A stretch of DNA of 64,000 nucleotides from Bacteroidales bacterium (GCA_017548985.1 JAFYYW010000018.1:62001-126000); one strand, 5' to 3'; shown: positions 9,192-17,927, numbered from the stretch's first letter. The notes: a model not told the origin generated them from the sequence alone. Numbers and translations: made by a program.

Positions 9192-10292
9192 TTATTTGAT
9201 TTCTTTTCCGGTCATTTCCCATCCCATTATCGTAGAGATGACGGGAATAATCGTGTAAGCCAGTTTTGTGTGTCCAGGGCCATTTGGATGGCCATCCGCG
9301 CCCAAGTCGCCTGTATGGTCATGGACTGAATACGACAAGGCCAGGAGATGGACATCCGTCATCCCGGCAGATTCTATGGCTTTCCTGATATAAGTCTCCT
9401 GGAGCGGGTCATGTTTCGGGGCGACGCAAAGGATAGGGTGAGACTCTCCATAGAAATCCTTGATCTCCTTCAAAAGGGTGACATAACCCTTGACAAACAC
9501 CCTTTCCGCCGGTTGCAAACCTGTGGAGAAGTCGTTGGTACCCAGGTATATGACCGTTAAGGAAGGTTTCGGAGTGAAATCACTCGCATTCCAGGCTGGC
9601 TCCGGTATCCTGTCGTATGTCCTCGGATAGATATCCGGCATGAACGCTTCCTTGCTGTTCCCGTTATAGTTTCTCACCACACCCATTCCGGAGTGGGCGA
9701 TTATGATCTGGTCCGCATCGAAATATCTTGAGGCCTTGCACGCGTATGTGAGATTCTGGTTCTCTGTTTCTGGGGAAAACCTGTCTTTATTGGAGGCCTC
9801 TGTGCCATAACCACATGTGTATGAGTCGCCTACGAATTCGATGACCCTCCCGGACGGTTTATCGGCCTGGAGGAATACCCCGTCAGTGGTCAACTCCTTG
9901 ATGGTCGTCATGCCTTGGGACCCCTCGGTACGTTTCTGCAGTATGACTTGATGTGGCCCTTTCAAGGCTTTGATCTCATCCTTGCTGAATATCACGATAG
10001 TCGTGTCAGTCCCATGGGTACGAATTACCTTGTCAGGTTCCGCGGACATGGGGGAGTCCAGCCAGACATTGTAGTAATTCTTGCCGGTATCAGATATTTT
10101 GAATTCCAGATAATTGCCCTTGAATCGGGTTTTAAGATAAACCCCGGTCCAATCGAAGGAGACCTCTCCATCCTTCACCAATGTCCTGCCGATATAAGTG
10201 ATCCTCGCATCATCACCGCTCACTTTCTCACCGTGGAGAACTTGCGGTAAGATCAGAAGGAGACACAACAGAGGAAGAAAGAATCTTTTCAT
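9192..10292 (-). CDS. CE2-like SGNH/GDSL acetyl esterase
   Basis: A 366-residue secreted esterase. A signal peptide (residues 1-21) is followed by a beta-sandwich domain of about 120 residues as in carbohydrate esterase family 2, then an SGNH hydrolase domain. Block I is GDSYTCGYG with catalytic Ser157, block III is YLGTND and block V is DGHPN with Asp333/His335. CE2 enzymes deacetylate xylan or other acetylated polysaccharides. It appears to be the first gene of a leftward operon with the small membrane protein and the DPP IV-like peptidase; a candidate promoter lies just upstream. Confidence 0.85.
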   Translation of the reverse strand: MKRFFLPLLCLLLILPQVLHGEKVSGDDARITYIGRTLVKDGEVSFDWTGVYLKTRFKGNYLEFKISDTGKNYYNVWLDSPMSAEPDKVIRTHGTDTTIVIFSKDEIKALKGPHQVILQKRTEGSQGMTTIKELTTDGVFLQADKPSGRVIEFVGDSYTCGYGTEASNKDRFSPETENQNLTYACKASRYFDADQIIIAHSGMGVVRNYNGNSKEAFMPDIYPRTYDRIPEPAWNASDFTPKPSLTVIYLGTNDFSTGLQPAERVFVKGYVTLLKEIKDFYGESHPILCVAPKHDPLQETYIRKAIESAGMTDVHLLALSYSVHDHTGDLGADGHPNGPGHTKLAYTIIPVISTIMGWEMTGKEIK

Positions 10293-10316
10293 TGATGAAA
10301 AATCGGTTTAACCTCA

Positions 10317-10348
10317 TAAAGTTAAGCAAGTTTTTCATTAATCCCAAA
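10317..10348 (-). promoter_or_regulatory. Candidate promoter of the CE2 esterase operon
   Basis: On the minus strand a TTTG (-33, 10345-10348) and a TAACTTTA (-7, 10317-10324) are separated by 20 nt, close to the Bacteroidota consensus TTTG-N19-TAnnTTTG. It is about 25 nt upstream of the ATG at 10292. One base of the -7 box is off consensus. Confidence 0.45.
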
Positions 10349-10357
10349 ACAAAACAC

Positions 10358-11269
10358 TCAAAGGAAAGACAGCCATCTTCTGACAACCCTTCCAGCGGAA
10401 TGTGCCATTCTCGCGATATTGATTCCTAACCTGGAAGGAGAATACAGGCTGAGGTAATCCCTGGTCAGGAGAAGTATGTCAGAGCGGAACATCTCCCTCC
10501 TTCTGTTGATTACCCGCTTATAACGCCCCGAAGTCCATTTGTCAAGAGCATCAAGCATCTCAATCATTATCAGCCGGTTCTTGATCCTGGCTTTCTTGTC
10601 GTGCCGAGTTGTCCAAGATCCTTCCGTGCCGACGCGGTAAGCCGACATGCTGTCTTTTAAGTAGACCATCCCGCCCCTGAGCGCGCATTGTATGGCCAGG
10701 GTGTAATCGATCACAATCACCTCCCTTATCGGAGTCCAACTCATGTAGGCCTCCTTTCTGCATAGAAAGGATGAGGTGGCGCAAAACCACCCTCCTCCTC
10801 CGAGGATGACCTTTTCTGCCGGTACTATCCCGCTCCCTATTCTCGGAGCGATCCAACCATCAAAACGCCCGTTCTTAAGCCGGAGAGCCCTATGGGAACA
10901 GATGTCCGATTCGGGGTGAGCATCGAGAGCGTCGACTTGTTTCTGGAGTTTATATGGATCTGTCCAGTAATCATCCCCTTCGCACAAAGCCACGTATTCT
11001 CCACGGATAAGTGGGTATATGAATGTCCGAGCGATATTTACTCCTTGAGAGTATTGGTTCTCTTTTTGGAACACAGGCTTTACGATATCCGGATACCTTG
11101 ATTGGAATTCCTTGATAATCAGGGCAGTGCCATCAGTTGACGCATCGTCGTGGACGATAACCTCGAAAGGGAAATCTGTCCTCTGCGAGACGAAGCCTTC
11201 GAGCGCGTCCCGGATATACTTGGCGTGATTAAACGCCATGCAGAAAACAGTGACCTTTATCTCATCCAT
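10358..11269 (-). CDS. Family 2 glycosyltransferase
   Basis: About 303 residues starting at the ATG at 11269 (MDEIKVTVFC), which leaves 7 bp to the stop of the WbqC gene; a longer reading from 11428 would be antisense to no sensible motif. It is a GT-A fold glycosyltransferase: N-terminal VTVFCMAFNHAKYIRDAL, nucleotide-sugar binding VIVHDDASTDGT and a DxD-type EGDDYWTDP. No transmembrane segment is evident, so it is a cytoplasmic enzyme transferring a sugar to a glycan or lipid-linked acceptor. It is last in the five-gene leftward operon starting with the RhaT-like gene. Confidence 0.88.
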   Translation of the reverse strand: MDEIKVTVFCMAFNHAKYIRDALEGFVSQRTDFPFEVIVHDDASTDGTALIIKEFQSRYPDIVKPVFQKENQYSQGVNIARTFIYPLIRGEYVALCEGDDYWTDPYKLQKQVDALDAHPESDICSHRALRLKNGRFDGWIAPRIGSGIVPAEKVILGGGGWFCATSSFLCRKEAYMSWTPIREVIVIDYTLAIQCALRGGMVYLKDSMSAYRVGTEGSWTTRHDKKARIKNRLIMIEMLDALDKWTSGRYKRVINRRREMFRSDILLLTRDYLSLYSPSRLGINIARMAHSAGRVVRRWLSFL

Positions 11270-11276
11270 CGGCGTC

Positions 11277-11969
11277 TTAAATAAGGGTGTAATCGTCAAG
11301 CATGACTTGAAGATCTTCCCGCGAGTTGAACATGATGGCGTCCAGGATCGAAAGCCTTTCCACGAATGGCCCTCCGAATTGTTTATATTCGGGTAGCCCG
11401 GATTTAAGGAACTTGAGGTTGATCCCATGCCTCGCGAATTCGTCCCGGTCGTACAGGGCCATGCCTCCTATCGCGTTGATGAATGTGTCCGCTCCTTTCC
11501 TTCGGCAAGCGTCGTAAATGCGTTCCTCCCGTTTGAAAAGGTCGTTGCCTTCAAGGCCTGATGTCCTTTCCAATGGGGTGGTGATTCCGAGGTATGAGCA
11601 AACCTCCCTTATGGAATTCTCCAGAAAAAGCGAGAGGTTGCTTTCAGGATATGTCAGGATACGTTCCGCGAGAAGGAAACCATTTTCGAAAAACGGTGCC
11701 TTACGGTAGGCGAACTCCAGCATCTTTAATTTATTCTTGACACTCACCGGTATCAGTTCCAGCCGGTTGATCAGCCTGTTGCTGCCGCCTCTTTTGATTT
11801 CTATCCTGAAATAATGAGGTTTACCATCTATGAGGATCCTGTTTCTGGCAATCCATCCGCTTTTGATGAAATAGTAGTCGTCAGCGATAAGGAAGAGATC
11901 TGCCGCCTTCAGGAGCTGCCACCATCCAAGGTAGGGGAGGAAATATGGTTGGTTGCCGGCGAGGATCAT
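11277..11969 (-). CDS. WbqC-family protein
   Basis: A 230-residue protein matching the WbqC-like family end to end: N-terminal NQPYFLPYLGWWQLLKAADL, then DDYYFIKSGWIARNRIL and the C-terminal PFVERLSILDAIMF. Family members occur in O-antigen, capsule and thiotemplate-type biosynthesis loci, and the biochemical activity is not firmly established. The start overlaps the stop of the upstream ATP-grasp-like gene (ATGA), indicating translational coupling, so it probably works on the same substrate as its neighbours. Confidence 0.85.
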   Translation of the reverse strand: MILAGNQPYFLPYLGWWQLLKAADLFLIADDYYFIKSGWIARNRILIDGKPHYFRIEIKRGGSNRLINRLELIPVSVKNKLKMLEFAYRKAPFFENGFLLAERILTYPESNLSLFLENSIREVCSYLGITTPLERTSGLEGNDLFKREERIYDACRRKGADTFINAIGGMALYDRDEFARHGINLKFLKSGLPEYKQFGGPFVERLSILDAIMFNSREDLQVMLDDYTLI

Positions 11970-13141
11970 AGGACGTCACAATAATCAAGTATGCCGGGGT
12001 CATCCGTGAGGAGGGGACAGGCCTTCCGGTCATCGCCGACATTTGTGACGGGCAAGCTGGAAGCCCTGAACAATCCGGACCCGAAATACCTGTCGTCGAC
12101 ACAAAGCATCATCCCGCAGATATAGTCATCAAATACCGTCCCTTCCCATACCGTCTTGAACGCGCGCTGGGAGATGAATGGCTGGATTATCATTCCCGAG
12201 GTGTCCAGGCCCTTCCATTCCGCCCGGCTTGTCAGGACCCCGGCTTTAACACCCTCGCTCTTCCCGAGACGGTAAGGTTTCAGGATATAATTATCCTTGT
12301 CATCGGCGGCGACTTTCAGGATTCCGTTAGTTTCCGGATCGGAGCAATCCCATGTCGGGATGGCGTGTGAACGCAGGAAGGCGGTCTCGTCAAGGGTAAG
12401 GCAGCGGTTGGTGAAACTATCTTCGAACCAGAGCCTCATGAAGCGTTTGTCGTGGATCAGGAAAATGTTCCGGAAATCACTGAATATCCTCTTGTCCACC
12501 ATGGCTTTGATGGTGTCGGGCCTGAAGGATAGGATATCCATCTGGTTCAAGGCGCTGAACACCACGGTCCCATAGGCTGCCCATTCTTTTCTATGTGACT
12601 CAACCTCGGCGGCTTCCAGGATACATAACTCGCACCCCATCTTCTCGTAAAAGTCCTTGTAGAGACGGATCTCATTGGTCTTGTCGGAACTTTTGAGGAC
12701 GAATATCCTTTTCTTGTCCTCCAGGATTCCGGCCATATAGTCCATCAAGGCCGGGTACTCCGTGGTCCTCACGGCTCCAGGGAAACGCTTCATGAATCGG
12801 TCCGCGGCTTCTTCGGCGAAACGTGACATGAATATCCCGTGGGCGAAGAACCGTGAAGTGATCTCGCAAATCTTCAGCGAGCCATCCGTCCCTATGATGT
12901 AGTCAGGTCTCCATGTGCCGGCCCTGAAGGGTGTTTGTTCCTGTATCTCAAGTATTTCCAGATCTTTCTCCCCAAGAGGCATCCACTTTGGGACGTAGTC
13001 TTTGTAATTGTGGACGAGATGATCGGCGCACTTGTAGATGATCCGATGGAGTTCCCGGAGCTCTTCACGCCGCTTCGTGGTGATACCGACCGGTCTCTCA
13101 TGATACCAGCGCAGATAGTAGTCTGAGAGGTTTGTGATCAT
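11966..13141 (-). CDS. Putative ATP-grasp-like ligase
   Basis: About 391 residues from the ATG at 13141 (MITNLSDYYLRWY), 2 bp after the stop of the radical SAM gene. I do not recognise it with certainty. Late in the protein, DNYILKPYRLGKSEGVKAG resembles the ATP-binding loop and lysine of ATP-grasp enzymes, and an acidic/aromatic C-terminal part (EGTVFDDYICGMMLCVDDRYFGSG) would fit the metal-binding strands. A circularly permuted, glutathionylspermidine-synthase-like ATP-grasp is one possibility. Such enzymes form amide bonds between a carboxylate and an amine. The call is inference; the operon context suggests modification of a surface or secondary metabolite. Confidence 0.4.
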   Translation of the reverse strand: MITNLSDYYLRWYHERPVGITTKRREELRELHRIIYKCADHLVHNYKDYVPKWMPLGEKDLEILEIQEQTPFRAGTWRPDYIIGTDGSLKICEITSRFFAHGIFMSRFAEEAADRFMKRFPGAVRTTEYPALMDYMAGILEDKKRIFVLKSSDKTNEIRLYKDFYEKMGCELCILEAAEVESHRKEWAAYGTVVFSALNQMDILSFRPDTIKAMVDKRIFSDFRNIFLIHDKRFMRLWFEDSFTNRCLTLDETAFLRSHAIPTWDCSDPETNGILKVAADDKDNYILKPYRLGKSEGVKAGVLTSRAEWKGLDTSGMIIQPFISQRAFKTVWEGTVFDDYICGMMLCVDDRYFGSGLFRASSLPVTNVGDDRKACPLLTDDPGILDYCDVL

Positions 13142-13143
13142 AT

Positions 13144-14358
13144 TCAGAAAAGGCGGGTCTGATAGCCTAGGCACTGGAATCCGTTGCGGTTCACCTCTGG
13201 AATCATCTCTTCGGATATCCCAAGCTGGCGGCGAACCCAATAGCAGATACTGACACTCATCCCCAGGGTGTCAGTGTATTCAATCATCCTGCGTAAGCAG
13301 CTCATGCTGAGCTCCCTGTCCGGTGCCGTGCGCCCGCGCTGTTTGCGGTGGTCCGCGTTGGAGGGCATGAGATATGCCTCATAGAGCTGGCGCTCCATAT
13401 TTTTGTCGAACACTCCAAGGTACTGTCCAAGGATGGCCAGATTCTCCATGCATACGGTCAGGAACTCCGGTTTGTAGTTGATTATCCCTTCCGAGTGGAG
13501 CGTGTCGAAAAAGGATTTGATCCCATCTTCGGTCAGGCAAGGGGTGAATATTGGTTGGACCAAAGCCGAGTCCGCTGGAATCCCGCGTTCCCGGCACAGC
13601 CGAACCGCCCTCATCCTCTCCTCCAGGGGAGCGGCGAACGGTTCGATTATATCCCTGAAGGCAGTGGGCATGACTGACACGCTGGTGTTGAACTGCATCC
13701 GGTCCTTAAGGTTCTCGAACAGGTCCAGAATGCTTTCCCCATCATGCTGTACCAGAAGGTGTTCCGCTCCGGCCTTTGAGGCAATGAACAGCCGCGCCCT
13801 CGAATCAGGGCAGCGTCTGAAATGGTCGATGAACTCCCTAAGGATCCGATGGGCTACACCGGTCAGGAGTGTAGCCTCCTGGAAAGCCTCGGTCTTTGGA
13901 GAGAAATAGTAATAATGATTCCGGTTCTCTGATCCAGGGCCATTCTTTTCTTCCAGCAACCTTCTTACATAGAGCGGGTATTCCAGGTCTACGGCAAGTT
14001 CCCGCTCATGGTCACCGTCGGTCACGAGGCAGTACTGGCAACCGACTCCGCAGCCGCCCACGGGATTGATCTCATAAGTCAAGGTGGGGCATCGGCCGGT
14101 GTAGTTATGGATTTCGGTTCTGACCTCTTCAGGATTCCCCATATATTCAGTGAAACGGGGCTTGGGGATAAGGGTGCGATCCTCTAATCTCTTTTGGAGT
14201 ATCAGGCTACCTTTCTCGAGAGCCTCCAGTGTGGCCTTGTCCGGTTCGACCGCCACTCCAAGTCTCTTCAGATATGAATAATCCACAACCTGGGGGGAAA
14301 AGCCCTCCAGGTTGTAGACGTCTGTATCGCGGGAATATATAGGAGTATAGCTGACCAT
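13144..14358 (-). CDS. Radical SAM protein of the spore photoproduct lyase-like family
   Basis: A 404-residue radical SAM enzyme. The cluster motif CGVGCQYC (Cys103, Cys107, Cys110; CX3CX2C) follows PTLTYEINPVGG, as in SplB-like proteins. Further SPL-like segments are YFSPKTEAFQEATL, ARLFIASKAGAEHLL and MQFNTSVSVMPTA. Classical SPL repairs the UV thymine dimer of spores, but Bacteroidales do not sporulate, so the substrate here is unknown. I prefer the ATG at 14358 over a TTG at 14370, with AAAGGA lying about 11 nt upstream. It is the second gene of the RhaT-like/SPL/ATP-grasp-like/WbqC/GT2 operon. Confidence 0.8.
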   Translation of the reverse strand: MVSYTPIYSRDTDVYNLEGFSPQVVDYSYLKRLGVAVEPDKATLEALEKGSLILQKRLEDRTLIPKPRFTEYMGNPEEVRTEIHNYTGRCPTLTYEINPVGGCGVGCQYCLVTDGDHERELAVDLEYPLYVRRLLEEKNGPGSENRNHYYYFSPKTEAFQEATLLTGVAHRILREFIDHFRRCPDSRARLFIASKAGAEHLLVQHDGESILDLFENLKDRMQFNTSVSVMPTAFRDIIEPFAAPLEERMRAVRLCRERGIPADSALVQPIFTPCLTEDGIKSFFDTLHSEGIINYKPEFLTVCMENLAILGQYLGVFDKNMERQLYEAYLMPSNADHRKQRGRTAPDRELSMSCLRRMIEYTDTLGMSVSICYWVRRQLGISEEMIPEVNRNGFQCLGYQTRLF

Positions 14359-14374
14359 CGCGCTATACAATCCT

Positions 14375-15400
14375 TTAATTTGCCATTAGCTGCGGCAGGA
14401 AGGTGCTGAATACCAGCACTATGAGCCCTATGACCAGAACAGCGATGGTCTTCTTTGACACACCCTTCCATTCCTTGAGGATAATGCCCCAGACATTGGA
14501 GAATGTGACGTTGAGGGCCATGAGGATGCACCAGCTGAAGGTGATCAGGACAGGGTAGTTGGTGAGGAATCCCTTACCGAGGCTCAATCCGAAGAACTGG
14601 CTGTACCAGAGCAGACCGGCAAGGCAGCAGAACAGGATGTTGTTCGCCCAGAGATTGCCTTTCTTGTAATCTCCCCAAGTCTTGTTCTTGTTGTTCTGGA
14701 ACAGGCAGTAGGCCGCGTTGGTGAGGAATCCGCCGAAAGTCACAAGCATCGTGGCGGGAAGGGTCTGGAATATGGGCTTGGTGCCGGGCAGGAAGAGGTC
14801 TTTACCGAAGCTGAGACCGATGTTGAAGCAAGCGCTCATGAATCCGGCAAGAAGAGCCACGGCGATACCTTTTCCGAAGTTGAAGTCCTTGACGGCCTTT
14901 TTCTTCTCCTCCTCGGGAAGGGCGGAGGATTTCATCGCTCCGGCGACTCCGATGATGGCGATTCCGATCAAGGTCACTACCACACCGACTATGACGGCGG
15001 TGGTGAGGTCACTTGCGTGTCCTGTGAAAACAGGGCCGAGGATGGCGCCTAATCCGGAGCATGTTCCAAGGGCTATAGACTGTCCGAGGGCGACTCCGAG
15101 ATAACGCATCGAGAGGCCGAATGTCAGACCGCCCACTCCCCAGAGCACGCCGAAGAGAATTGTCAACCAGGCATCCTTGGGGTTGGAATTGATCAGTGAG
15201 AGCAGGTCTCCGAAAGAGCCGCCTGTCCCTGATACGGAAAGAAGTGAGCCGATCAGAGGGAACAGGAGCCATGCGAATATGCCCTGGATTATCCAGTAAC
15301 TTTCCCAACTCCAGTCTTTAATCTTATTGATAGGAACATAGCTTGAAGATTGGCAGAAAGCGCCGATAGCGATGATTAGTAGACCGATTATTAGTGCCAT
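14375..15400 (-). CDS. L-rhamnose/proton symporter-like membrane transporter (RhaT family)
   Basis: About 341 residues from ATG 15400 (MALIIGLLIIAIGAFCQSSSY), with ten predicted membrane helices, matching the drug/metabolite-superfamily RhaT type: SYVPINKIKDWSWESYWI, GVLWGVGGLTFGLSMRYLG, and GQSIALGTCSGLGAILGP. RhaT imports L-rhamnose with protons. No rhamnose catabolic gene (isomerase, kinase, aldolase) is seen nearby. Its distal neighbours suggest that the operon may recycle or use a sugar for glycan assembly (inference). An upstream start at 15478 would add a polar extension and is unlikely. Confidence 0.85.
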   Translation of the reverse strand: MALIIGLLIIAIGAFCQSSSYVPINKIKDWSWESYWIIQGIFAWLLFPLIGSLLSVSGTGGSFGDLLSLINSNPKDAWLTILFGVLWGVGGLTFGLSMRYLGVALGQSIALGTCSGLGAILGPVFTGHASDLTTAVIVGVVVTLIGIAIIGVAGAMKSSALPEEEKKKAVKDFNFGKGIAVALLAGFMSACFNIGLSFGKDLFLPGTKPIFQTLPATMLVTFGGFLTNAAYCLFQNNKNKTWGDYKKGNLWANNILFCCLAGLLWYSQFFGLSLGKGFLTNYPVLITFSWCILMALNVTFSNVWGIILKEWKGVSKKTIAVLVIGLIVLVFSTFLPQLMAN

Positions 15401-15471
15401 ATCACGGATTTGGTTTAAAACATCCGCTATATTAACGAAAAAACACGAGAAATAAAAAAGGTGAGGTTTTT

Positions 15472-15502
15472 TTTGCATACTAAAGTTTTTTGTCTATCTT
15501 TG
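15472..15502 (+). promoter_or_regulatory. Bacteroidota-type promoter of tRNA-Glu
   Basis: TTTG at 15472-15475 and TATCTTTG at 15495-15502 are separated by exactly 19 nt, a perfect match to the Bacteroidota sigma-ABfr promoter consensus. The tRNA begins 16 nt downstream of the -7 box. Confidence 0.85.
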
Positions 15503-15517
15503 CAGTCCCTAAACAAC

Positions 15518-15589
15518 GCTGGGTTCGTATAACGGTTAGTACTCAAGATTCTCAATCTTGCAATAGGAGTTCGATTCTCCTACCCAGTA
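15518..15589 (+). tRNA. tRNA-Glu(CTC)
   Basis: A 72-nt cloverleaf can be drawn. Acceptor GCTGGGT pairs with ACCCAGT (G1 with U72 is a wobble, common in Bacteroidota tRNA-Glu). The D arm contains GG in its loop. The anticodon stem CAAGA/TCTTG encloses loop TTCTCAA with anticodon CTC at 15551-15553. The T arm AGGAG/CTCCT encloses TTCGATT. The discriminator is A15589; CCA is not encoded. Anticodon CTC reads GAG, so glutamate. It has its own promoter and a following terminator. Confidence 0.88.
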
Positions 15590-15618
15590 CAAAGGTGCCG
15601 AAAGGCGCCAATGAGTCA

Positions 15619-15648
15619 AACCGGAAGCCTGTGGACTTCCGGTTTTTT
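15619..15648 (+). terminator. Intrinsic terminator after tRNA-Glu
   Basis: A 9-bp perfect stem AACCGGAAG/CTTCCGGTT with an 8-nt loop runs directly into six T residues. Confidence 0.85.
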
Positions 15649-15670
15649 GTTAAGAATCAGGTTTGTGTCT

Positions 15671-16630
15671 ATGGGAATGGAGAAGTTGCCGACTGTCAGT
15701 GTGATTGTGCCTGTCTACAAAGTCGAGGCATATATCCGTCAGTGCGCCGCTTCTCTTTTCGAGCAGACTTGGGAGAATATCCAGTACATCTTCGTGGATG
15801 ACGGAAGCCCGGATCGCTCGATTGACATTCTTATGGCAACTTTATCGGAACATCCTGAAAGAGAGTCTGGTACAATAATCATTAAACAAGAGAACCGAGG
15901 GCTTCCGGCGGCCAGGATGGCGGGTTTGGCCAAGGCTGACGGTGATTATATAATCCATGTGGATCCGGATGACTGGGTCGAGCCAGACTATATAAGTTCC
16001 CTTGTGGAAAAGGCTATTGAAGAGGATGCCGACGTTGTCTATTGCGACTATTTCAAGGAATATGACGGGAAACCGGCGAAGATAGAGAGGGAGCAGGACT
16101 TCCATCCTGATGACGGCAAGGTGGCAGTGAAGGCGATGCACAACAGCATTATCAGGGCGTACATGTGGAACAAGCTGGTTAAGAAGGAGTTATATGATTT
16201 GGAAAAGATGATTGTACCCGAATACGGATACCACGAGGACATCGTGTTCCAGACCCAGATCCTATATGGCGCCAGGAAATGCCGTCATCTCGGCAGGCCG
16301 CTCTACCACTACAGGCGGAGACGGAAGGGTGCGTTGACTGGTTCTTCCCTGATCCGAACCAGGAAACACTCCGCCGCGAATATGTTAGCCCTTTATGACG
16401 CTCTCCCCAAAGACAGGGGGCCTGTGACGGACTGTGGCATAGATATTCTTCTCAGAGGAGGATGGTATAGCTGTATTATTCTGGATTTCAAGTTGTTACT
16501 GAAGTATCCGGAGGCGGTGAAGGTCTTGTCCGAAATGGATTATATCAAGGATTGTCGTGTCCCGGTGGGGAAACAGGCATATACCAAGATGTGTTGCGAA
16601 GTCTTGAGATTGTTCGCCAGATGGATATAG
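15671..16630 (+). CDS. Family 2 glycosyltransferase
   Basis: About 319 residues from ATG 15671 (MGMEKLPTVSVIVPVYKVEAYI; ATG 15677 is an alternative). GT-A signatures are VSVIVPVYKVEAYIRQC, FVDDGSPDRS, the acceptor-side ENRGLPAARMAGL and the DxD motif HVDPDDW. It is a cytoplasmic sugar transferase, probably for a capsular or LPS-type glycan. It overlaps the following Stealth gene by 10 bp, so the two are co-translated and probably act on the same polymer. Confidence 0.9.
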   Translation: MGMEKLPTVSVIVPVYKVEAYIRQCAASLFEQTWENIQYIFVDDGSPDRSIDILMATLSEHPERESGTIIIKQENRGLPAARMAGLAKADGDYIIHVDPDDWVEPDYISSLVEKAIEEDADVVYCDYFKEYDGKPAKIEREQDFHPDDGKVAVKAMHNSIIRAYMWNKLVKKELYDLEKMIVPEYGYHEDIVFQTQILYGARKCRHLGRPLYHYRRRRKGALTGSSLIRTRKHSAANMLALYDALPKDRGPVTDCGIDILLRGGWYSCIILDFKLLLKYPEAVKVLSEMDYIKDCRVPVGKQAYTKMCCEVLRLFARWI

Positions 16631-17499
16631 TCATAACATATGTTGACGGATCTGATCCTGAGTGGATCGAGTCCTATTCCAGCCATGTCAACGGGAAACC
16701 CCTTACAAAGCGTTACCGTGACTGGGGGACTCTCAAGTATTTGCTCAGGGGAATAGAATGCCATATCCCTTTCGCCGGAAAGGTTTTTATCGTGGTTTCC
16801 TCGGAGAGCCAGGTCCCTTCCTGGATGGATACTTCCAAGGTCCGTGTCGTCACTCATAGTGAGATTATTCCCGAGCGTTATCTTCCCACGTTCAACAGTT
16901 CCATGATCGAGATGTTCCTTCATAGGATCCCTGGTCTTTCGGAGCGTTTCCTGTATTTCAATGATGACATGTTCCCGGTCATGGATTGCGTGGAAGAGGA
17001 TTTTTTCGTTGATGGGATACCTGCCATGGGCATATCCTGGAGTATATTCGCTTTCAGCTCTTTCCTACGTTTGGTCAAGCGTTCGGACAAACTTGCGAGA
17101 AAGGCTCTGGATATGCCTGGAAGCGTTTTCTACATCAGGCCGAGGCATATTTGCTCGCCTATGCTCAAGAGCGAGTGCGAATCGTTGTATGAGGCTGTCT
17201 CGGAGGAAATAATCAACTCTTTGTCACCTCTTCGCTCAGAAAAAGACTTTAACCAGTACCTGTTCTTGGATTATATGTTCCTTAAAGGGAAAATGGTCAA
17301 CAAGCCACTTCCCCGGAAGCATTTCTCATTGGGCGCCGTCTCAGGAGGGAATATAGCGGGTTTTATCAGGAACCCGAACGCGAAGATCGTGTGTATCAAT
17401 GACGTGGAGATGAGCGACTCGGCTTTCAATCGGAAAAAAGAAGCGATTATCCTGGCGTTCCAATCACGTTATCCCGGGAAATCTGTTTTCGAGAAATAA
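16621..17499 (+). CDS. Stealth-family capsular polysaccharide phosphotransferase
   Basis: About 292 residues from ATG 16621, which starts exactly with the Stealth CR1 motif MDIVITYVDGSDPEW. CR2 follows: YRDWGTLKYLLRGIE, then HRIPGLSERFLYFNDDMF. Stealth proteins, including the GlcNAc-1-phosphotransferase of lysosomal targeting and bacterial capsule enzymes, transfer hexose-1-phosphate to build phosphodiester-linked polysaccharide. The overlap with the preceding GT2 supports a joint role in a surface glycan. A shared terminator follows at 17524. Confidence 0.88.
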   Translation: MDIVITYVDGSDPEWIESYSSHVNGKPLTKRYRDWGTLKYLLRGIECHIPFAGKVFIVVSSESQVPSWMDTSKVRVVTHSEIIPERYLPTFNSSMIEMFLHRIPGLSERFLYFNDDMFPVMDCVEEDFFVDGIPAMGISWSIFAFSSFLRLVKRSDKLARKALDMPGSVFYIRPRHICSPMLKSECESLYEAVSEEIINSLSPLRSEKDFNQYLFLDYMFLKGKMVNKPLPRKHFSLGAVSGGNIAGFIRNPNAKIVCINDVEMSDSAFNRKKEAIILAFQSRYPGKSVFEK

Positions 17500-17523
17500 T
17501 ATAACCGGAATCAAAAGATCATA

Positions 17524-17556
17524 AAAAAAGCCGCGCGAAATCTCGCGTGGCTTTTT
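17524..17556. terminator. Bidirectional intrinsic terminator
   Basis: A-rich flank and AAAGCCGCGCGA pair with TCTCGCGTGGCTTT, giving a GC-rich hairpin flanked by A7 on the left and T5 on the right. It lies between the converging Stealth gene and the bL31 gene, so it can terminate both. Confidence 0.85.
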
Positions 17557-17574
17557 GTCCTTTGTCCGCCGGGA

Positions 17575-17826
17575 TTATTTCCTGCGGTCCTTGTATCTCT
17601 GGTAGAATTTGTCGACGCGACCGGCGGTGTCAACGAGCTTGACTTTGCCAGTGTAAAAGGGGTGAGATGTGTTGGAGATCTCAACCTTCACAACCGGGTA
17701 CTCGACGCCGTCCACCATCAGAGTCTCTTTGGTCTCCGCGCAGGAACGGGTGATGAACACGGTTTCGTTTGACATATCCTTGAAAGCTACAAGGCGGTAG
17801 GTTTCGGGATGTAGTCCTTTTTTCAT
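17575..17826 (-). CDS. rpmE2: 50S ribosomal protein bL31, type B (zinc-free paralogue)
   Basis: An 83-residue ribosomal protein bL31. It begins MKKGLHPETYRLVAFKDMSN and contains SNTSHPFYTGKVKLVDTAGRVDKF. It lacks the Cys pairs that bind zinc, which defines the C-minus type B form often expressed under zinc limitation in other bacteria. In Bacteroidota it may be the only L31. A consensus promoter lies 46 nt upstream of the start, and it is a single-gene unit. Confidence 0.95.
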   Translation of the reverse strand: MKKGLHPETYRLVAFKDMSNETVFITRSCAETKETLMVDGVEYPVVKVEISNTSHPFYTGKVKLVDTAGRVDKFYQRYKDRRK

Positions 17827-17871
17827 TGCTTTACGATATTAATTGTACAATCTTTCGCTGTAAAAAGCCTG

Positions 17872-17902
17872 CAAAGATAAACCTTTTCCCGGAATTATCA
17901 AA
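17872..17902 (-). promoter_or_regulatory. Bacteroidota-type promoter of rpmE2
   Basis: On the minus strand TTTG (17899-17902), a 19-nt spacer and TATCTTTG (17872-17879) match the TTTG-N19-TAnnTTTG consensus exactly. Confidence 0.85.
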
Positions 17903-17927
17903 CTTTCACCGTCAAAAAGTTTCTCAC

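Noticed and set aside
13144..14358. DNA photolesion repair role for the SPL-like radical SAM protein
   Set aside because: The organism type does not form spores, and the operon partners are glycan- and ligase-type proteins; only family membership, not substrate, is supported.
15518..15589. tRNA-Glu as prophage attachment site
   Set aside because: Host genes (GT2, Stealth, bL31, CE1 esterase) follow the tRNA for 3.5 kb before the phage begins, and I see no copy of the tRNA 3' end elsewhere in the window.
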